Of a stretch of DNA of 49,009 nt, positions 1-8,516 are shown piece after piece. This stretch comes from Nocardia abscessus NBRC 100374 (lineage in GTDB: Bacteria; Actinomycetota; Actinomycetes; Mycobacteriales; Mycobacteriaceae). A program made the position numbers and the translations under genes. The DNA is taken from assembly GCF_000308455.1 (NCBI RefSeq), contig NZ_BAFP01000122.1, positions 1 through 49,009 on the forward strand. The letters run 5' to 3'. Each line of letters starts with the position of its first letter. The stretch's first letter is position 1. The notes under the pieces are model-generated. The model searched no databases. It was not told the origin of the DNA and saw only the letters and a program-made list of their open reading frames with translations.

Positions 1-1331
1 AGCGCCGCGGCGGGGACGTCCGCGTCCGCCAGCCGTTCCAGGATGCGCTGCGCCGTGCCGTGACCTGCGACGACCACGACAGCCCTGCCGCCGGTCGTGA
101 CGTGGGCGCGCAGCGAGGCGAACAGGGTCGCCACCAATTCGTCGGAGCCGCGCGCGGCCGGGCCGGGCAGCACCGGCAGCGCGACCTCGGACGCAGCGCC
201 GGAGGCGAGCGGGCTCAGCGTCCACCAGGGCAGACCCTGCCGATCGGCGCTGGCATGGACCTCCGGCAGCGGGCGGTAGGCGGAGGCGGCCAGGTCGAGT
301 CCGTGCCCGCCGAGCGGCGCGGCGCCGCCGAACGACGCCGCGGTCCAGGAGGCCTCCAGGAATTCCTCGCCGGTGCGCACCAGGTCGGCGGCGCGGGTGC
401 GGATCTTCTCCGGATCGCACAGCAGCACGTGGGTGCCCTCCGGCAGCACCTCGGTGAGCAGGCGCAGTTGGCCGGGCCGCAGCACCGGCAACAGCGCCTC
501 CATGCCCTCGACCGGGATACCCTGTGCCAGTTTCTCCAGCATCTCCACCAGCGCCGCGTCGGCCGCGTTGGCGGCGGCGACCTCGGCCGCCCGATCGCGC
601 ACCTCCCGGGTGAGCAGCAGTTCCCGGCACGGCGGCGCGACCACCAGGTCCACCGTCACGTCGGCCAGGGAGCGCTGGTCGGCGACGGCGAACGGCCGCA
701 GCTCGGTGACCTCGTCGCCCCAGAACTCCACCCGCACCGGATGGTCGGCGGTGGGCGGGAACAAATCCAGGATCCCGCCGCGCACCGCGAATTCGCCGCG
801 CTTGCCCACCATGTCGACCCGGGTGTAGGCGAATTCCACCAGCCGCGTGAGCAATTCGTCGAAGTCCAGCTCGGCGCCGACCCGCAGCACGATCGGTTCG
901 ATGTCGCCGAGCCCGTCCGCCATCGGCTGCATCAGCGACCGGACGGTGGTGACCACCACGCGCAGCGGCGCGGGGAAATGCGGGTCGGCGGGGTGCGCGA
1001 TCCGGCGCAGTACCTCCAGCCTGCGCCCCACCGTGTCCGCGCCCGGTGAGAGCCGCTCGTGCGGCAGCGTCTCCCAGGAGGGGAACTGCGCGACCGTGGG
1101 GCCCAGCATCTCCTCCAGCTCGACGGTCAGATCGTCGGCCTCCCGCCCCGTCGCCGTCACCACCACCAGCGGCCGCGCGGCCGCCACCCGCGCCGCGACG
1201 AACGGGCGCACCGCCGACGGCGCGACCAACTCGACCGATGAGGTGCCGATCAGCTCCGCGACGGTCCGTAGCGAGGTATCGGCACCGGCCGCGGCGGCCA
1301 GTCCCGCCAACGGCGGGCGGTGGGTGGACAT
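1..1331 (-). CDS. mfd: Transcription-repair coupling factor Mfd, N-terminal part (cut by window edge)
   Basis: Reading the minus strand from an ATG at 1331 gives an open frame of about 443 codons that runs off the window edge. The protein opens MSTHRPPLAGLAAAAGAD and continues with Mfd features: the UvrB-homology segment with PSWETLPHERLSPGADTVGRR (first 20 residues are the diagnostic part), then RGGILDLFPP and VRVEFWGDEVTELRPF. Mfd displaces RNA polymerase stalled at lesions and recruits UvrA. The D4-D7 RNAP-binding and helicase domains lie outside the window. An AGGAG box sits about 6 nt before the ATG. The plus-strand open frames over this region are antisense shadows. The neighbouring TetR gene and glmU match the M. 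tuberculosis Rv1018c-Rv1020 order, which supports the call. Confidence 0.95.
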   Translation of the reverse strand, partial: MSTHRPPLAGLAAAAGADTSLRTVAELIGTSSVELVAPSAVRPFVAARVAAARPLVVVTATGREADDLTVELEEMLGPTVAQFPSWETLPHERLSPGADTVGRRLEVLRRIAHPADPHFPAPLRVVVTTVRSLMQPMADGLGDIEPIVLRVGAELDFDELLTRLVEFAYTRVDMVGKRGEFAVRGGILDLFPPTADHPVRVEFWGDEVTELRPFAVADQRSLADVTVDLVVAPPCRELLLTREVRDRAAEVAAANAADAALVEMLEKLAQGIPVEGMEALLPVLRPGQLRLLTEVLPEGTHVLLCDPEKIRTRAADLVRTGEEFLEASWTAASFGGAAPLGGHGLDLAASAYRPLPEVHASADRQGLPWWTLSPLASGAASEVALPVLPGPAARGSDELVATLFASLRAHVTTGGRAVVVVAGHGTAQRILERLADADVPAAA

Positions 1332-1544
1332 CGACAACTCCTGAGCGCAGGCGAGACGGTTCGAGCGGCCAACCGAGTCTAGTGAAGCGGGTGTCCCGTT
1401 TTTGCAGCGCCTGCGGCGACGCGTGTTCGCGGCCGCTTTCGGTGTGCGCCGCGGCGACCACCGTCGGGCGACTCCGTCTCGAACGCGGCGACCACCTGGA
1501 TGCGCTCCGGCTCCGACTGGCTGATCAAGAGCACTGTGGAGGGT

Positions 1545-1838
1545 CTAGCCCAGGAGGCCGTCCGCGAACACCATCCGCACCTCGACCCCGGACTTACGCA
1601 CCTCCCGCGCCTTCGAGTACTCCGGCGAGTCGTACCAGGTTCGGACCCGGTCCAGATCGGGGAACTCCAGCACCACCGCGCGCCGGGCCGCGGGCCAGGC
1701 CCCCTCGATAACCTCGGGCACGGTAGCGACGAGGTAACGCCCGCCGTACTGCCGGATCGATGGCTCCGCCAGCCGCCAGTACGCCGATCCGACTTCCTCG
1801 TCCGACACTTCGGCTTCGACGATGACGTAAGCGGGCAT
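1545..1838 (-). CDS. DUF1330 family small protein
   Basis: 97 codons from an ATG at 1838 (MPAYVIVEAEVSDEE). The frame is open further upstream, but a GGAG box about 8 nt before 1838 and the family's usual N-terminus decide this start. The fold expected for DUF1330 is a ferredoxin-like alpha/beta barrel dimer. Visible family features are the opening beta strand, a central GGRYLV segment, VVLEFPDLDRVRTWYDSPEY, and a C-terminal strand. No substrate is known and no catalytic residue can be named. It stands alone between mfd and a TetR gene with over 200 bp on either side, so no operon partner is evident. Confidence 0.8.
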   Translation of the reverse strand: MPAYVIVEAEVSDEEVGSAYWRLAEPSIRQYGGRYLVATVPEVIEGAWPAARRAVVLEFPDLDRVRTWYDSPEYSKAREVRKSGVEVRMVFADGLLG

Positions 1839-2062
1839 GCGCAACTCCGATCGGACGAGCGAATCGAACCCGGACCACACTAGCGTCGCGATCACGACGC
1901 ACACGCGATCAGCGAATACCGGTCGACCCAACTACGCCAGCCCGAGCCGCGCGCACTAGATCCTGAGTTCGGGAACCAACGCGCTCCCGCACCCCAACCC
2001 CAGGTTTCGAGCGAAGCGAGACCGAGCATGCGCCGTTCGCGGCGCGAAGGCGCGGCAAAAAA

Positions 2063-2710
2063 TTACGGCACGTAGCGTCGCAGCCGCCGGGCCGCGAATT
2101 CCCGGAAGTACGAGAGCTTTTCCGCCGGGACGAGGGCCGGGAGCAGGAAGTACCAGGCGCGCTCCATCCGGACCGCCATCTCGTCGATGGATTCGGTGCC
2201 GACGGCGATGATGTGCACGCCCGCGGCCATCTCCTGCCACAGCAGGCCGATGACCTCCGCGTCCAGATCGGCGATCAGGTCGCCCTGGGCGATGGCTCGC
2301 TCGGCGAGCAGGCGGTAGGTGTCGCCCCAGTTCTTGGCGATGTTGTCGCCTTGGGCGCCGCGATAGTCGCCGATCTGATGGGTCAGCTTCAGCATGGCGC
2401 CGACCATCGGGTCGTTCATCGATAGATCGGCGACGACGTAGGTGATGCCGATGCACGCTTCCAGCGCGGGCACCCGGGGATCGAAGAAGCCCTGACACGA
2501 GCTGGTCAGTCGCTCGTTGCCCTGGTCGACCACGGCGCGCGCCAGTTCTTCCTTCGAGCCGAAGTGAAAGTACAAGGCGCCCTTGGTCACATTGGACTGC
2601 GCGATGATCTCGCTCAGGCTCGCATTCGCATATCCCAAGCGCAGAAAGACATCGGCAGCGCCCGCCAGGACGGAATCGCGGGTGATCTCCGCGCGCGCTT
2701 GCCTAGCCAT
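2063..2710 (-). CDS. TetR-family regulator, gamma-butyrolactone-receptor-like
   Basis: 215 residues starting MARQARAEITRDSVLAGAA. The helix-turn-helix lies at about residues 30-55 (SEIIAQSNVTKGALYFHF). The GALYFHFGSKEEL stretch and the general N-terminal pattern resemble ArpA/ScbR butyrolactone receptors of Streptomyces; this is recall, not a search. The ligand domain is full length. It has its own upstream region: an AGGCGG box 5 nt before the ATG, then a tandem 18-bp direct repeat at 2746-2781 that could be its autoregulatory operator. No butyrolactone synthase (AfsA type) or antibiotic cluster is adjacent, so its ligand and targets are unknown. It could equally be an orphan pseudo-receptor or a generic TetR repressor. 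Confidence 0.85.
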   Translation of the reverse strand: MARQARAEITRDSVLAGAADVFLRLGYANASLSEIIAQSNVTKGALYFHFGSKEELARAVVDQGNERLTSSCQGFFDPRVPALEACIGITYVVADLSMNDPMVGAMLKLTHQIGDYRGAQGDNIAKNWGDTYRLLAERAIAQGDLIADLDAEVIGLLWQEMAAGVHIIAVGTESIDEMAVRMERAWYFLLPALVPAEKLSYFREFAARRLRRYVP

Positions 2711-2745
2711 CAGATCCGCCTGTCATCCCAAAAACCAGCCATCCT

Positions 2746-2781
2746 GAAGTAGACCGACATCTCGAAGTTGACCGACTTACC
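2746..2781. promoter_or_regulatory. Tandem 18-bp direct repeat, candidate operator of the TetR gene
   Basis: Two abutting copies, gaagtagaccgacatctc (2746-2763) and gaagttgaccgacttacc (2764-2781), agree at 14 of 18 positions and share GACCGAC. They begin 36 bp upstream of the TetR start codon, where promoter or operator sequence is expected. The second copy also has short inverted arms, AAGT and ACTT. Binding by the adjacent regulator is inferred. Confidence 0.45.
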
Positions 2782-2892
2782 GCCCGAACAGCACCCAAAG
2801 GATGGGTGAACCGTACCACCAGGCGCGCGCCCGGCAGCCAATTCGCGCATTCGGCCGGACCTGCCGCGCAATTTGCTAGTTAACAATCCGGG

Positions 2893-3546
2893 TCACTCAC
2901 CGGCGCCTGCGCGCCACTCCGAGCTCAGTTGCGGCTCGGCTTCGAGATGGCTCAGCCCGTTCCAGCACAGGTTCACCAAGTGTGCCGCCACAACCTCTTT
3001 CGACGGTTTGCGCTCGTCCAGCCACCAGGTCGCGGCCGTGGCGACCTGGCCGACGAGCGCTTGGGCGTAGAGGGTGGACAGGCTGGTGTCGAATCCCCTG
3101 CGCTCGAAATCTCCGGCCAGGATGTGCGCCACCTGATTGGTCGCCTCGTTGAGCAAACTGGAGTACCGGCCCTCGGCGGCGGCAGCGGGCTGATCGCGCA
3201 CGAGAATTCGAAACCCGTCGGTTCGTTCTTCGATGTAGGTCAGCAGCGCCAGCGCGACCTGTTCCAGCCGGATCCGCGATCGGTTCTGGGTGAGCGAGGA
3301 GGTGATCATGTCCAGCAGCATCGACATCTCGCGGTCGACGACGACCGCGTACAGCCCCTCCTTGCCGCCGAAGTGTTCGTACACCACGGGTTTGGAGACC
3401 TGGGCGCGCTGCGCGATCTCCTCGATGGAGGTCGCGTCGTAGCCGCGTTCGGCGAACAGCGCGCGCCCGATCTCGATCAGCTGCTGACGCCGCTGGGTGC
3501 CGGTCATGCGCGGCCGGGACACTCGATGTGACTCACCCGAAGACAC
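2893..3546 (-). CDS. TetR-family regulator, Rv1019-like
   Basis: 217 residues from a GTG at 3546. An upstream GTG at 3552 is in frame, but a GGAGGA box directly abuts it and is correctly spaced (about 6 nt) for 3546. The HTH is near residues 35-65 (SIEEIAQRAQVSKPVVYEHF), followed by GGKEGLYAVVVDREM. The position between mfd and glmU, transcribed away from glmU, corresponds to Rv1019 in M. tuberculosis as I remember it. The C-terminal ligand domain ends in a Trp/Glu-rich tail (SHLEAEPQLSSEWRAGAGE). Its target is unknown. Confidence 0.85.
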   Translation of the reverse strand: MSSGESHRVSRPRMTGTQRRQQLIEIGRALFAERGYDATSIEEIAQRAQVSKPVVYEHFGGKEGLYAVVVDREMSMLLDMITSSLTQNRSRIRLEQVALALLTYIEERTDGFRILVRDQPAAAAEGRYSSLLNEATNQVAHILAGDFERRGFDTSLSTLYAQALVGQVATAATWWLDERKPSKEVVAAHLVNLCWNGLSHLEAEPQLSSEWRAGAGE

Positions 3547-3854
3547 TGACACTCCTCCGCCTCTCCGCGTTCTCGCCGACCCGAGTACATCGGCGGTTCA
3601 CCCTCCGGCCCGCCGGTCGCCTGCCCGGCACAGCCGTGGGGGTGCCCGGCGAGTTACCCGTGTGCGTGCGAGACGGCGTCGCATCGGGGCTCCGACGCAG
3701 GACGCCGACGTTCGCATACCACTGTTCCAGACAGCTCGGCGACGCGACCGCTCGACCCTCCGCCCAACAATTCGCGGGGAGGCGGCCGAGTATGCGAGGA
3801 TTCATCTCGTGCCGTGGCACAGCGGCGGGGGTTCGCCAACCGCCGGTGTGGCAA
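3547..3854. other. Intergenic region upstream of tRNA-Gln
   Basis: About 300 bases between the divergent TetR gene and the tRNA. Open frames here have no recognisable protein features and look like GC-rich chance frames. It must contain the TetR promoter and probably that of the tRNA, but I could not identify convincing hexamers or a repeat. Confidence 0.5.
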
Positions 3855-3925
3855 TCCGCCGTGGTGTAATGGCAGCACATCTGATTTTGGTTCAGAGAGT
3901 TCAGGTTCGAGTCCTGGCGGCGGAG
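3855..3925 (+). tRNA. tRNA-Gln (anticodon TTG)
   Basis: The cloverleaf can be folded by eye. Acceptor arm TCCGCCG (3855-3861) pairs with CGGCGGA (3918-3924), with G3925 as discriminator. Anticodon stem TCTGA pairs with TCAGA around the loop TTTTGGT, giving anticodon TTG at 3887-3889. The T-arm carries GGTTCGAGTCC. CCA is not encoded, as is usual in actinobacteria. It lies 89 bp upstream of glmU on the same strand. Confidence 0.95.
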
Positions 3926-4014
3926 CTCGAGAGCACGATGACTATCGTTGGCCCGCACATCGCTGACCAAGCACGACGACGCCCCGCACGAGGACAGGCA
4001 GCCGAGGGAGATCC

Positions 4015-5505
4015 ATGCCACAGCAGACCGCCGTCGTCGTTCTCGCAGCCGGTGCCGGGACGCGAATGCGGTCGAAGACCCCCAAGGTGCTGCATTCGCT
4101 GGCCGGTCGGAGCATGCTCGCGCACGCGCTGCATGCGGCGAACGAGATCGACCCCGCATACCTCATCACCGTGGTGGGGCACGACCGTGAGCAAGTCGGC
4201 GCGGCCGTGACCGCGGTCGCCGATGACCTGGGCCGGGAGATCACCCCGGCGATCCAGGAGGAGCAGCTCGGCACCGGGCACGCGGTGCAGTGCGCGCTGG
4301 ACGCCCTGCCGGTCGGATTCACCGGCGACGTGCTGGTAACCTCCGCCGACGTGCCGCTGCTGGACGGGCACACCCTGGCCGCGCTGCTCGACGAGCACCG
4401 CAGCTACGCCGAACGCCCCGCCGTCACCGTGCTGACTTTCGTGCCGGAGGACCCGAACGGCTACGGCCGCATCGTGCGCGACGCGGAGGGCCAGCTGGCC
4501 GAGATCGTCGAGCACGCCGACGCCACCCCGGAGCAGACCGCGATCACCGAGGTGAACTCCGGTGTGTACGCGTTCGACGCCGCGGTGCTGCGCACCATGA
4601 TCAGCAGGCTGTCCACCGCCAACGCCCAGCACGAGCTGTACTTGACCGACGTGCTGCGCCTGGCCCGCGAAGCCGGTCACCCGGTGCACGGCGCACGGCT
4701 GGTCGACGCGGCCAAGGTCACCGGCGTCAACGACCGGGTGCAGCTGGCCGCGGCGGCACGCACGCTCAACCGCTACATCCTGGAGCGCCACATGCGCGCG
4801 GGCGTCACGATCATGGATCCCGCCTCCACCTGGGTGGACGCCGGCGTGCGCATCGGAAGGGACGCGGTGCTGCGGCCCGGCGTACAACTGCTCGGCAACA
4901 CGATCCTCGGCGAGGACGCCGAGGTCGGCCCGGACAGCACGCTCACCGATGTGGTCGTCGGTGACGGCGCGAAGGTGATCCGCACCCACGGCGAGGGCGC
5001 GACCATCGGCCCGAAGGCGACCATCGGCCCGTTCAGCTACCTACGTCCCGGCACTGTCGTGGGCGACGAGGGGAAGCTGGGCGCGTTCGTCGAGACCAAG
5101 AACGCCTCGATCGGCGCGCATTCGAAGGTGCCGCACCTCACCTATGTCGGCGACGCCACCATCGGCGAGCACAGCAACATCGGTGCGTCCAGCGTCTTCG
5201 TCAATTACGACGGCGTGACCAAGCACCACACCGTCGTCGGCTCGCACGTGCGCACCGGCAGCGACACCATGTTCGTCGCGCCGGTGACGGTGGGTGACGG
5301 AGCATATACGGCTGCGGGTACTGTACTGCGCAGAAGCGTTCCGCCCGGAGCTCTCGCGGTCTCCGGTGGTCCGCAGAAGAACATCGAGGGCTGGGTGCAG
5401 CGACACCGTCCAGGGACGGACGCGGCCCGCGCGGCGGCGGAAGCCATCGCGGCCAAGGAGATGTCGAGTCAGGCAATAGAGCAAAAGGATGGCAATCAGC
5501 AGTGA
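4015..5505 (+). CDS. glmU: Bifunctional GlmU: glucosamine-1-P acetyltransferase / GlcNAc-1-P uridylyltransferase
   Basis: 496 residues, the usual length for actinobacterial GlmU. It makes UDP-GlcNAc from GlcN-1-P, acetyl-CoA and UTP in the cytoplasm, for peptidoglycan and arabinogalactan linker synthesis. The N-terminal nucleotidyltransferase half shows LAAGAGTRMRSKTPKVLH at residues 10-27. The C-terminal half, from about residue 255, is a left-handed beta helix with repeated hexapeptides (VRIGRDAVLRPGV, ATIGPKATIGP) and the active-site segment VPHLTYVGDATIG with its catalytic His. A gggag box precedes the ATG. The stop overlaps the prs start by 4 bp, so the two genes are translationally coupled. 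Confidence 0.98.
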   Translation: MPQQTAVVVLAAGAGTRMRSKTPKVLHSLAGRSMLAHALHAANEIDPAYLITVVGHDREQVGAAVTAVADDLGREITPAIQEEQLGTGHAVQCALDALPVGFTGDVLVTSADVPLLDGHTLAALLDEHRSYAERPAVTVLTFVPEDPNGYGRIVRDAEGQLAEIVEHADATPEQTAITEVNSGVYAFDAAVLRTMISRLSTANAQHELYLTDVLRLAREAGHPVHGARLVDAAKVTGVNDRVQLAAAARTLNRYILERHMRAGVTIMDPASTWVDAGVRIGRDAVLRPGVQLLGNTILGEDAEVGPDSTLTDVVVGDGAKVIRTHGEGATIGPKATIGPFSYLRPGTVVGDEGKLGAFVETKNASIGAHSKVPHLTYVGDATIGEHSNIGASSVFVNYDGVTKHHTVVGSHVRTGSDTMFVAPVTVGDGAYTAAGTVLRRSVPPGALAVSGGPQKNIEGWVQRHRPGTDAARAAAEAIAAKEMSSQAIEQKDGNQQ

Positions 5506-6482
5506 CCGCGTCATGGATCGACAACCAGAAGAACCTCATGCTCTTCTCGGGACGCGCCCATCCTGAGCTGGCCGAGCAGGTCGCCAAGGAACTCGACGTC
5601 CACGTCACGCCGCAGATCGCACGAGACTTCGCCAACGGCGAGATCTTCGTCCGGTTCGAGGAGTCGGTCCGCGGCTCCGACGCCTTCGTCCTGCAGAGCT
5701 TCCCCGCGCCGCTGAACCAGTGGCTGATGGAGCAGCTCATCATGATCGACGCGCTCAAGCGCGGCTCGGCCAAGCGGATCACCGCGGTGCTGCCCTTCTA
5801 CCCCTACGCCCGCCAGGACAAGAAGCACCGCGGCCGCGAGCCCATCTCGGCCCGTCTGGTCGCGGACCTGCTGAAGACCGCGGGCGCGGACCGGATCATC
5901 ACCGTCGACCTGCACACCGACCAGATCCAGGGCTTCTTCGACGGCCCGGTCGATCACATGCACGCCCAGGTGCAGCTGGCGGAGTACATCCGCACCAACT
6001 ACAGCCTCGAGCACATCACCGTCGTCTCCCCCGATTCGGGCCGCGTGCGCGTCGCCGAGAAGTGGGCCGACTCGCTGGGCGGCTCGCCGCTGGCCTTCAT
6101 CCACAAGACCCGCGACCCGCTGGTGCCCAACCAGGTGAAGTCCAACCGCGTGGTCGGCGAGGTCGAGGGCCGCACCTGCATCCTGATCGACGACATGATC
6201 GACACCGGCGGCACCATCGCGGGCGCGGTCAAGGTGCTCAAGGAGGCCGGCGCCGGTGACGTGGTCATCGCCGCGACCCACGGCGTGCTGAGCCCGCCCG
6301 CCGCCGAGCGCCTCACCAGTTGCGGCGCCAAGGAGGTAGTGGTGACCAACACCCTGCCGCTGACGGAGGACAAGAAGTTCCCGCAGCTGACCGTGCTGTC
6401 CATCGCGCCGCTGCTGGCCCGCACCATCCGCGAGGTCTTCGAAAACGGCTCGGTAACCGGACTTTTCAACGGAAACGCGTAA
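5502..6482 (+). CDS. prs: Ribose-phosphate pyrophosphokinase (PRPP synthase)
   Basis: 326 residues from a GTG that overlaps the glmU stop (GTGA). It forms PRPP from ribose-5-phosphate and ATP, feeding nucleotide, His and Trp synthesis and, in mycolata, decaprenyl-phosphoryl arabinose. Visible motifs are the flexible-loop segment YPYARQDKKHRGREP (100-114), VDLHTDQIQGFF (135-146) and the PRPP-binding loop ILIDDMIDTGGT (227-238). Coupling to glmU is conserved widely in Gram-positives. A Rho-independent terminator follows 18 bp after the stop, closing the operon. Confidence 0.98.
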   Translation: MTASWIDNQKNLMLFSGRAHPELAEQVAKELDVHVTPQIARDFANGEIFVRFEESVRGSDAFVLQSFPAPLNQWLMEQLIMIDALKRGSAKRITAVLPFYPYARQDKKHRGREPISARLVADLLKTAGADRIITVDLHTDQIQGFFDGPVDHMHAQVQLAEYIRTNYSLEHITVVSPDSGRVRVAEKWADSLGGSPLAFIHKTRDPLVPNQVKSNRVVGEVEGRTCILIDDMIDTGGTIAGAVKVLKEAGAGDVVIAATHGVLSPPAAERLTSCGAKEVVVTNTLPLTEDKKFPQLTVLSIAPLLARTIREVFENGSVTGLFNGNA

Positions 6483-6499
6483 GATCCACACCACGCAGA

Positions 6500-6534
6500 C
6501 GGCGGCTCGGACTCCGGTTCGGGCCGCCGTTTTC
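6500..6534 (+). terminator. Rho-independent terminator of glmU-prs
   Basis: Perfect 8-bp stem ACGGCGGC (6500-6507) with GCCGCCGT (6524-6531), followed by TTTT. It starts 18 bp after the prs stop codon. Confidence 0.85.
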
Positions 6535-6576
6535 GTATCCGCGTTAGGCGCGGCGATCGGTGGGGATACTGGGGGT

Positions 6577-6837
6577 ATGGACCGTGACCCGTTGGAAACC
6601 GAAATGGGGGATGACGACCAAGAGGACGAGATCCGCGAGTATCAGCGCAACATCGAGGATCCGCCCGACGATCTGCGCATCCGCTACCACGAGGACGAGG
6701 ACGACGGCAGGCTGGGCATCGGCGACGAGCTGGACCAGGAGTGGACGCCGAACGACGGCCGCGCCGGAGACGAGGAGGCCGACGACCGGTCGGCCGAGGT
6801 CGCCGCGATCGAGATCATCGACGATCAGGACCTCTGA
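6577..6837 (+). CDS. Small acidic hypothetical protein
   Basis: 86 residues, strongly acidic (blocks such as GDDDQEDEIREY and DEDDGRLGIGDELDQEW), with no Cys and no hydrophobic segment. I do not recognise a family. The ATG at 6577 follows a G-rich stretch (GGGGGT) that may serve as the ribosome-binding site. Acidic codon-biased composition and the absence of stops suggest a real gene. It lies between the prs terminator and a membrane protein on the same strand. Probably cytosolic; function unknown. Confidence 0.65.
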   Translation: MDRDPLETEMGDDDQEDEIREYQRNIEDPPDDLRIRYHEDEDDGRLGIGDELDQEWTPNDGRAGDEEADDRSAEVAAIEIIDDQDL

Positions 6838-6939
6838 GACGCGCTTCCCCCGACGCGCCACGCTGGCGCAATCGGGTACGACGACGCGTTCACCGTGGTA
6901 GGCATAGGTTGCTGACCGGGACGATACGAGGAGGGTGCG

Positions 6940-7797
6940 ATGAGCACGCCGAAGGATCCGGAGCACACAGACGACGAGCAGCGGCCGTCGGAGTCGCCCT
7001 CGTTGTCGAAGCAGACCGGGGACACCTCCGGTGAGGAGCCTGCCCAGCCCCTGACCGGTGCCGCTCCGGCCCAGACACCTAGCGCACAACCTACCGAGCA
7101 CGACCCGGCGGCCGCGCGACCGCCGGAGAGCGAGGCGGTTCCACCGGATCAGTGGTGGCAGCCGACCGGAACGCCGCCCGCCGGACCGCTGGGCGGCCAG
7201 TGGGGCGCCGAACCCAGCGGCCAGCCGGCCGAGCCGCAGCCTTGGGGCGCCGACAGCCCGGGTGGCAGGCAGTCCTGGGGCGCCGAACCCGCCGCGCCGG
7301 GAACCCCCTTGCCGGGCTCCGCGCCGCAGCCCACCGACGAATCGACGCACCGGTTCACGCCGGACGAGCACACGCGATTCGGCTCCGCTGGGCAACCGCC
7401 TTATCCGCCGACCGGGCACTCCGCCGACGCCGAGCAGCTGTATCCGCCGACCGGTCAACCCGGATATCCGGCGGGCGGGGTGTACGGCTATCCGCCGTCG
7501 GGGCAGCAGCCGCCGCAGTACGGCTATCCGTCCTACCCGCAGCAGGGGTACGAGCCCTACGCCACCCAGCCGAAGCAGGCGGGTAGCCAGGTGTACTCGA
7601 TCATCGGGTTCGTCTGCGCGGTCACTGCGCTGCTGTTCTGCCCGTTCCTGTTCGGCCCGGCCGGGATAATCCTGGGGATAATCGGGCACAACAAGGGCGA
7701 ATCGCTCGGCAAATGGGCAGCGATCGCGTCGGCCGTCGGGATGGTGATCGGCTTCATCGTGGGATTCGCCGTGTTCGGCGGAGACTTGTCGACGTAG
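6940..7797 (+). CDS. Pro/Gly-rich DUF4190 membrane protein
   Basis: 285 residues. Residues 1 to about 205 are disordered and rich in Pro, Gly, Gln and Glu, with loose repeats of the type WGAE/WGAD and YPPTGxxG, ending in a Tyr-rich stretch (YGYPSYPQQGYEPY). The C-terminus has two hydrophobic helices separated by IIGHNKGESLGKWA, which is the DUF4190 pattern. The protein is therefore predicted to be anchored by a C-terminal hairpin with a long flexible cytosolic or exported N-terminal arm. A GAGGAGGG box precedes the ATG. Such proteins are common in actinobacteria and their function is unknown. Confidence 0.8.
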   Translation: MSTPKDPEHTDDEQRPSESPSLSKQTGDTSGEEPAQPLTGAAPAQTPSAQPTEHDPAAARPPESEAVPPDQWWQPTGTPPAGPLGGQWGAEPSGQPAEPQPWGADSPGGRQSWGAEPAAPGTPLPGSAPQPTDESTHRFTPDEHTRFGSAGQPPYPPTGHSADAEQLYPPTGQPGYPAGGVYGYPPSGQQPPQYGYPSYPQQGYEPYATQPKQAGSQVYSIIGFVCAVTALLFCPFLFGPAGIILGIIGHNKGESLGKWAAIASAVGMVIGFIVGFAVFGGDLST

Positions 7798-7847
7798 ATT
7801 TTCGGTATGCGTCTTTTCGATGGCACCGGCACGACGGGTGCGCGAGC

Positions 7848-8495
7848 ATGACCGGATTCACGGGCTTCCCGCTGGCCGGACCGGACTTCTACGAGGACCT
7901 GGAGGCCGACAACTCCAAGGCGTTCTGGACCGCGCACAAGCAGATCTACGACGAGGCGGTGCTCGCGCCCATGAAGGCGCTCGTCGCCGAGCTGGAGTCG
8001 GACTTCGGGCCGGCCAAGATCTTCCGGCCCTACCGGGACGTGCGCTTCGCCAAGGACAAGTCGCCGTACAAGACCGCGCAGGGCGCCGTGGTGCGGGCCG
8101 CGCCGGGCGCGGGCTGGTACGTCCAGATCAACGCCGGTGGCCTGTACGTCGGCGGCGGTTTCTACCAGGGCTCCCCCGACCAGCGCGCGCAACTGCGCGC
8201 CACCATCGATGACGATTTGCGCGGACCCGAGCTGGCGGCGATCCTCGCGAAGCTTGCCACGGCGGGTTTCACCATCGGCGGCGAGAAGCTGAAGACCAAA
8301 CCCAAGGGCTACGATGCCGACCACCCGCGCATCGACCTGCTGCGGCACAAGTCCATCACGTGCGGCCGGGACTTCGGCGCGCCCGCCTGGCTGGAGACGC
8401 CCCGGGCGGCGAAGGAGGTCCGCGCCGCGTGGGAGACGATGCGGCCGCTGATCGAATGGCTCGCGGCGGTGGTCGGCGGCGCACCCTCGCGGTGA
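7848..8495 (+). CDS. DUF2461 domain protein
   Basis: 215 residues from an ATG at 7848 (MTGFTGFPLAGPDFYEDL); the frame is open to 7713, but that would overlap the preceding gene and add a basic tail not typical of the family. DUF2461 signatures are the start with FxFLxxLxxNNxKxWF-like sequence (FYEDLEADNSKAFWTAHK), then FRPYRDVRFAKDKSPYKT and GGFYQGSPDQ. No enzymatic role is established. It converges on egtD with 21 bp between stops. Confidence 0.85.
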   Translation: MTGFTGFPLAGPDFYEDLEADNSKAFWTAHKQIYDEAVLAPMKALVAELESDFGPAKIFRPYRDVRFAKDKSPYKTAQGAVVRAAPGAGWYVQINAGGLYVGGGFYQGSPDQRAQLRATIDDDLRGPELAAILAKLATAGFTIGGEKLKTKPKGYDADHPRIDLLRHKSITCGRDFGAPAWLETPRAAKEVRAAWETMRPLIEWLAAVVGGAPSR

Positions 8496-8516
8496 CCGCC
8501 GCCGACCGGCACGCGG

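Noticed and set aside
60..1344. Several plus-strand open frames of 60-329 codons
   Set aside because: They are antisense to a clear Mfd frame and show Arg/Ser/Gly-rich shadow composition.
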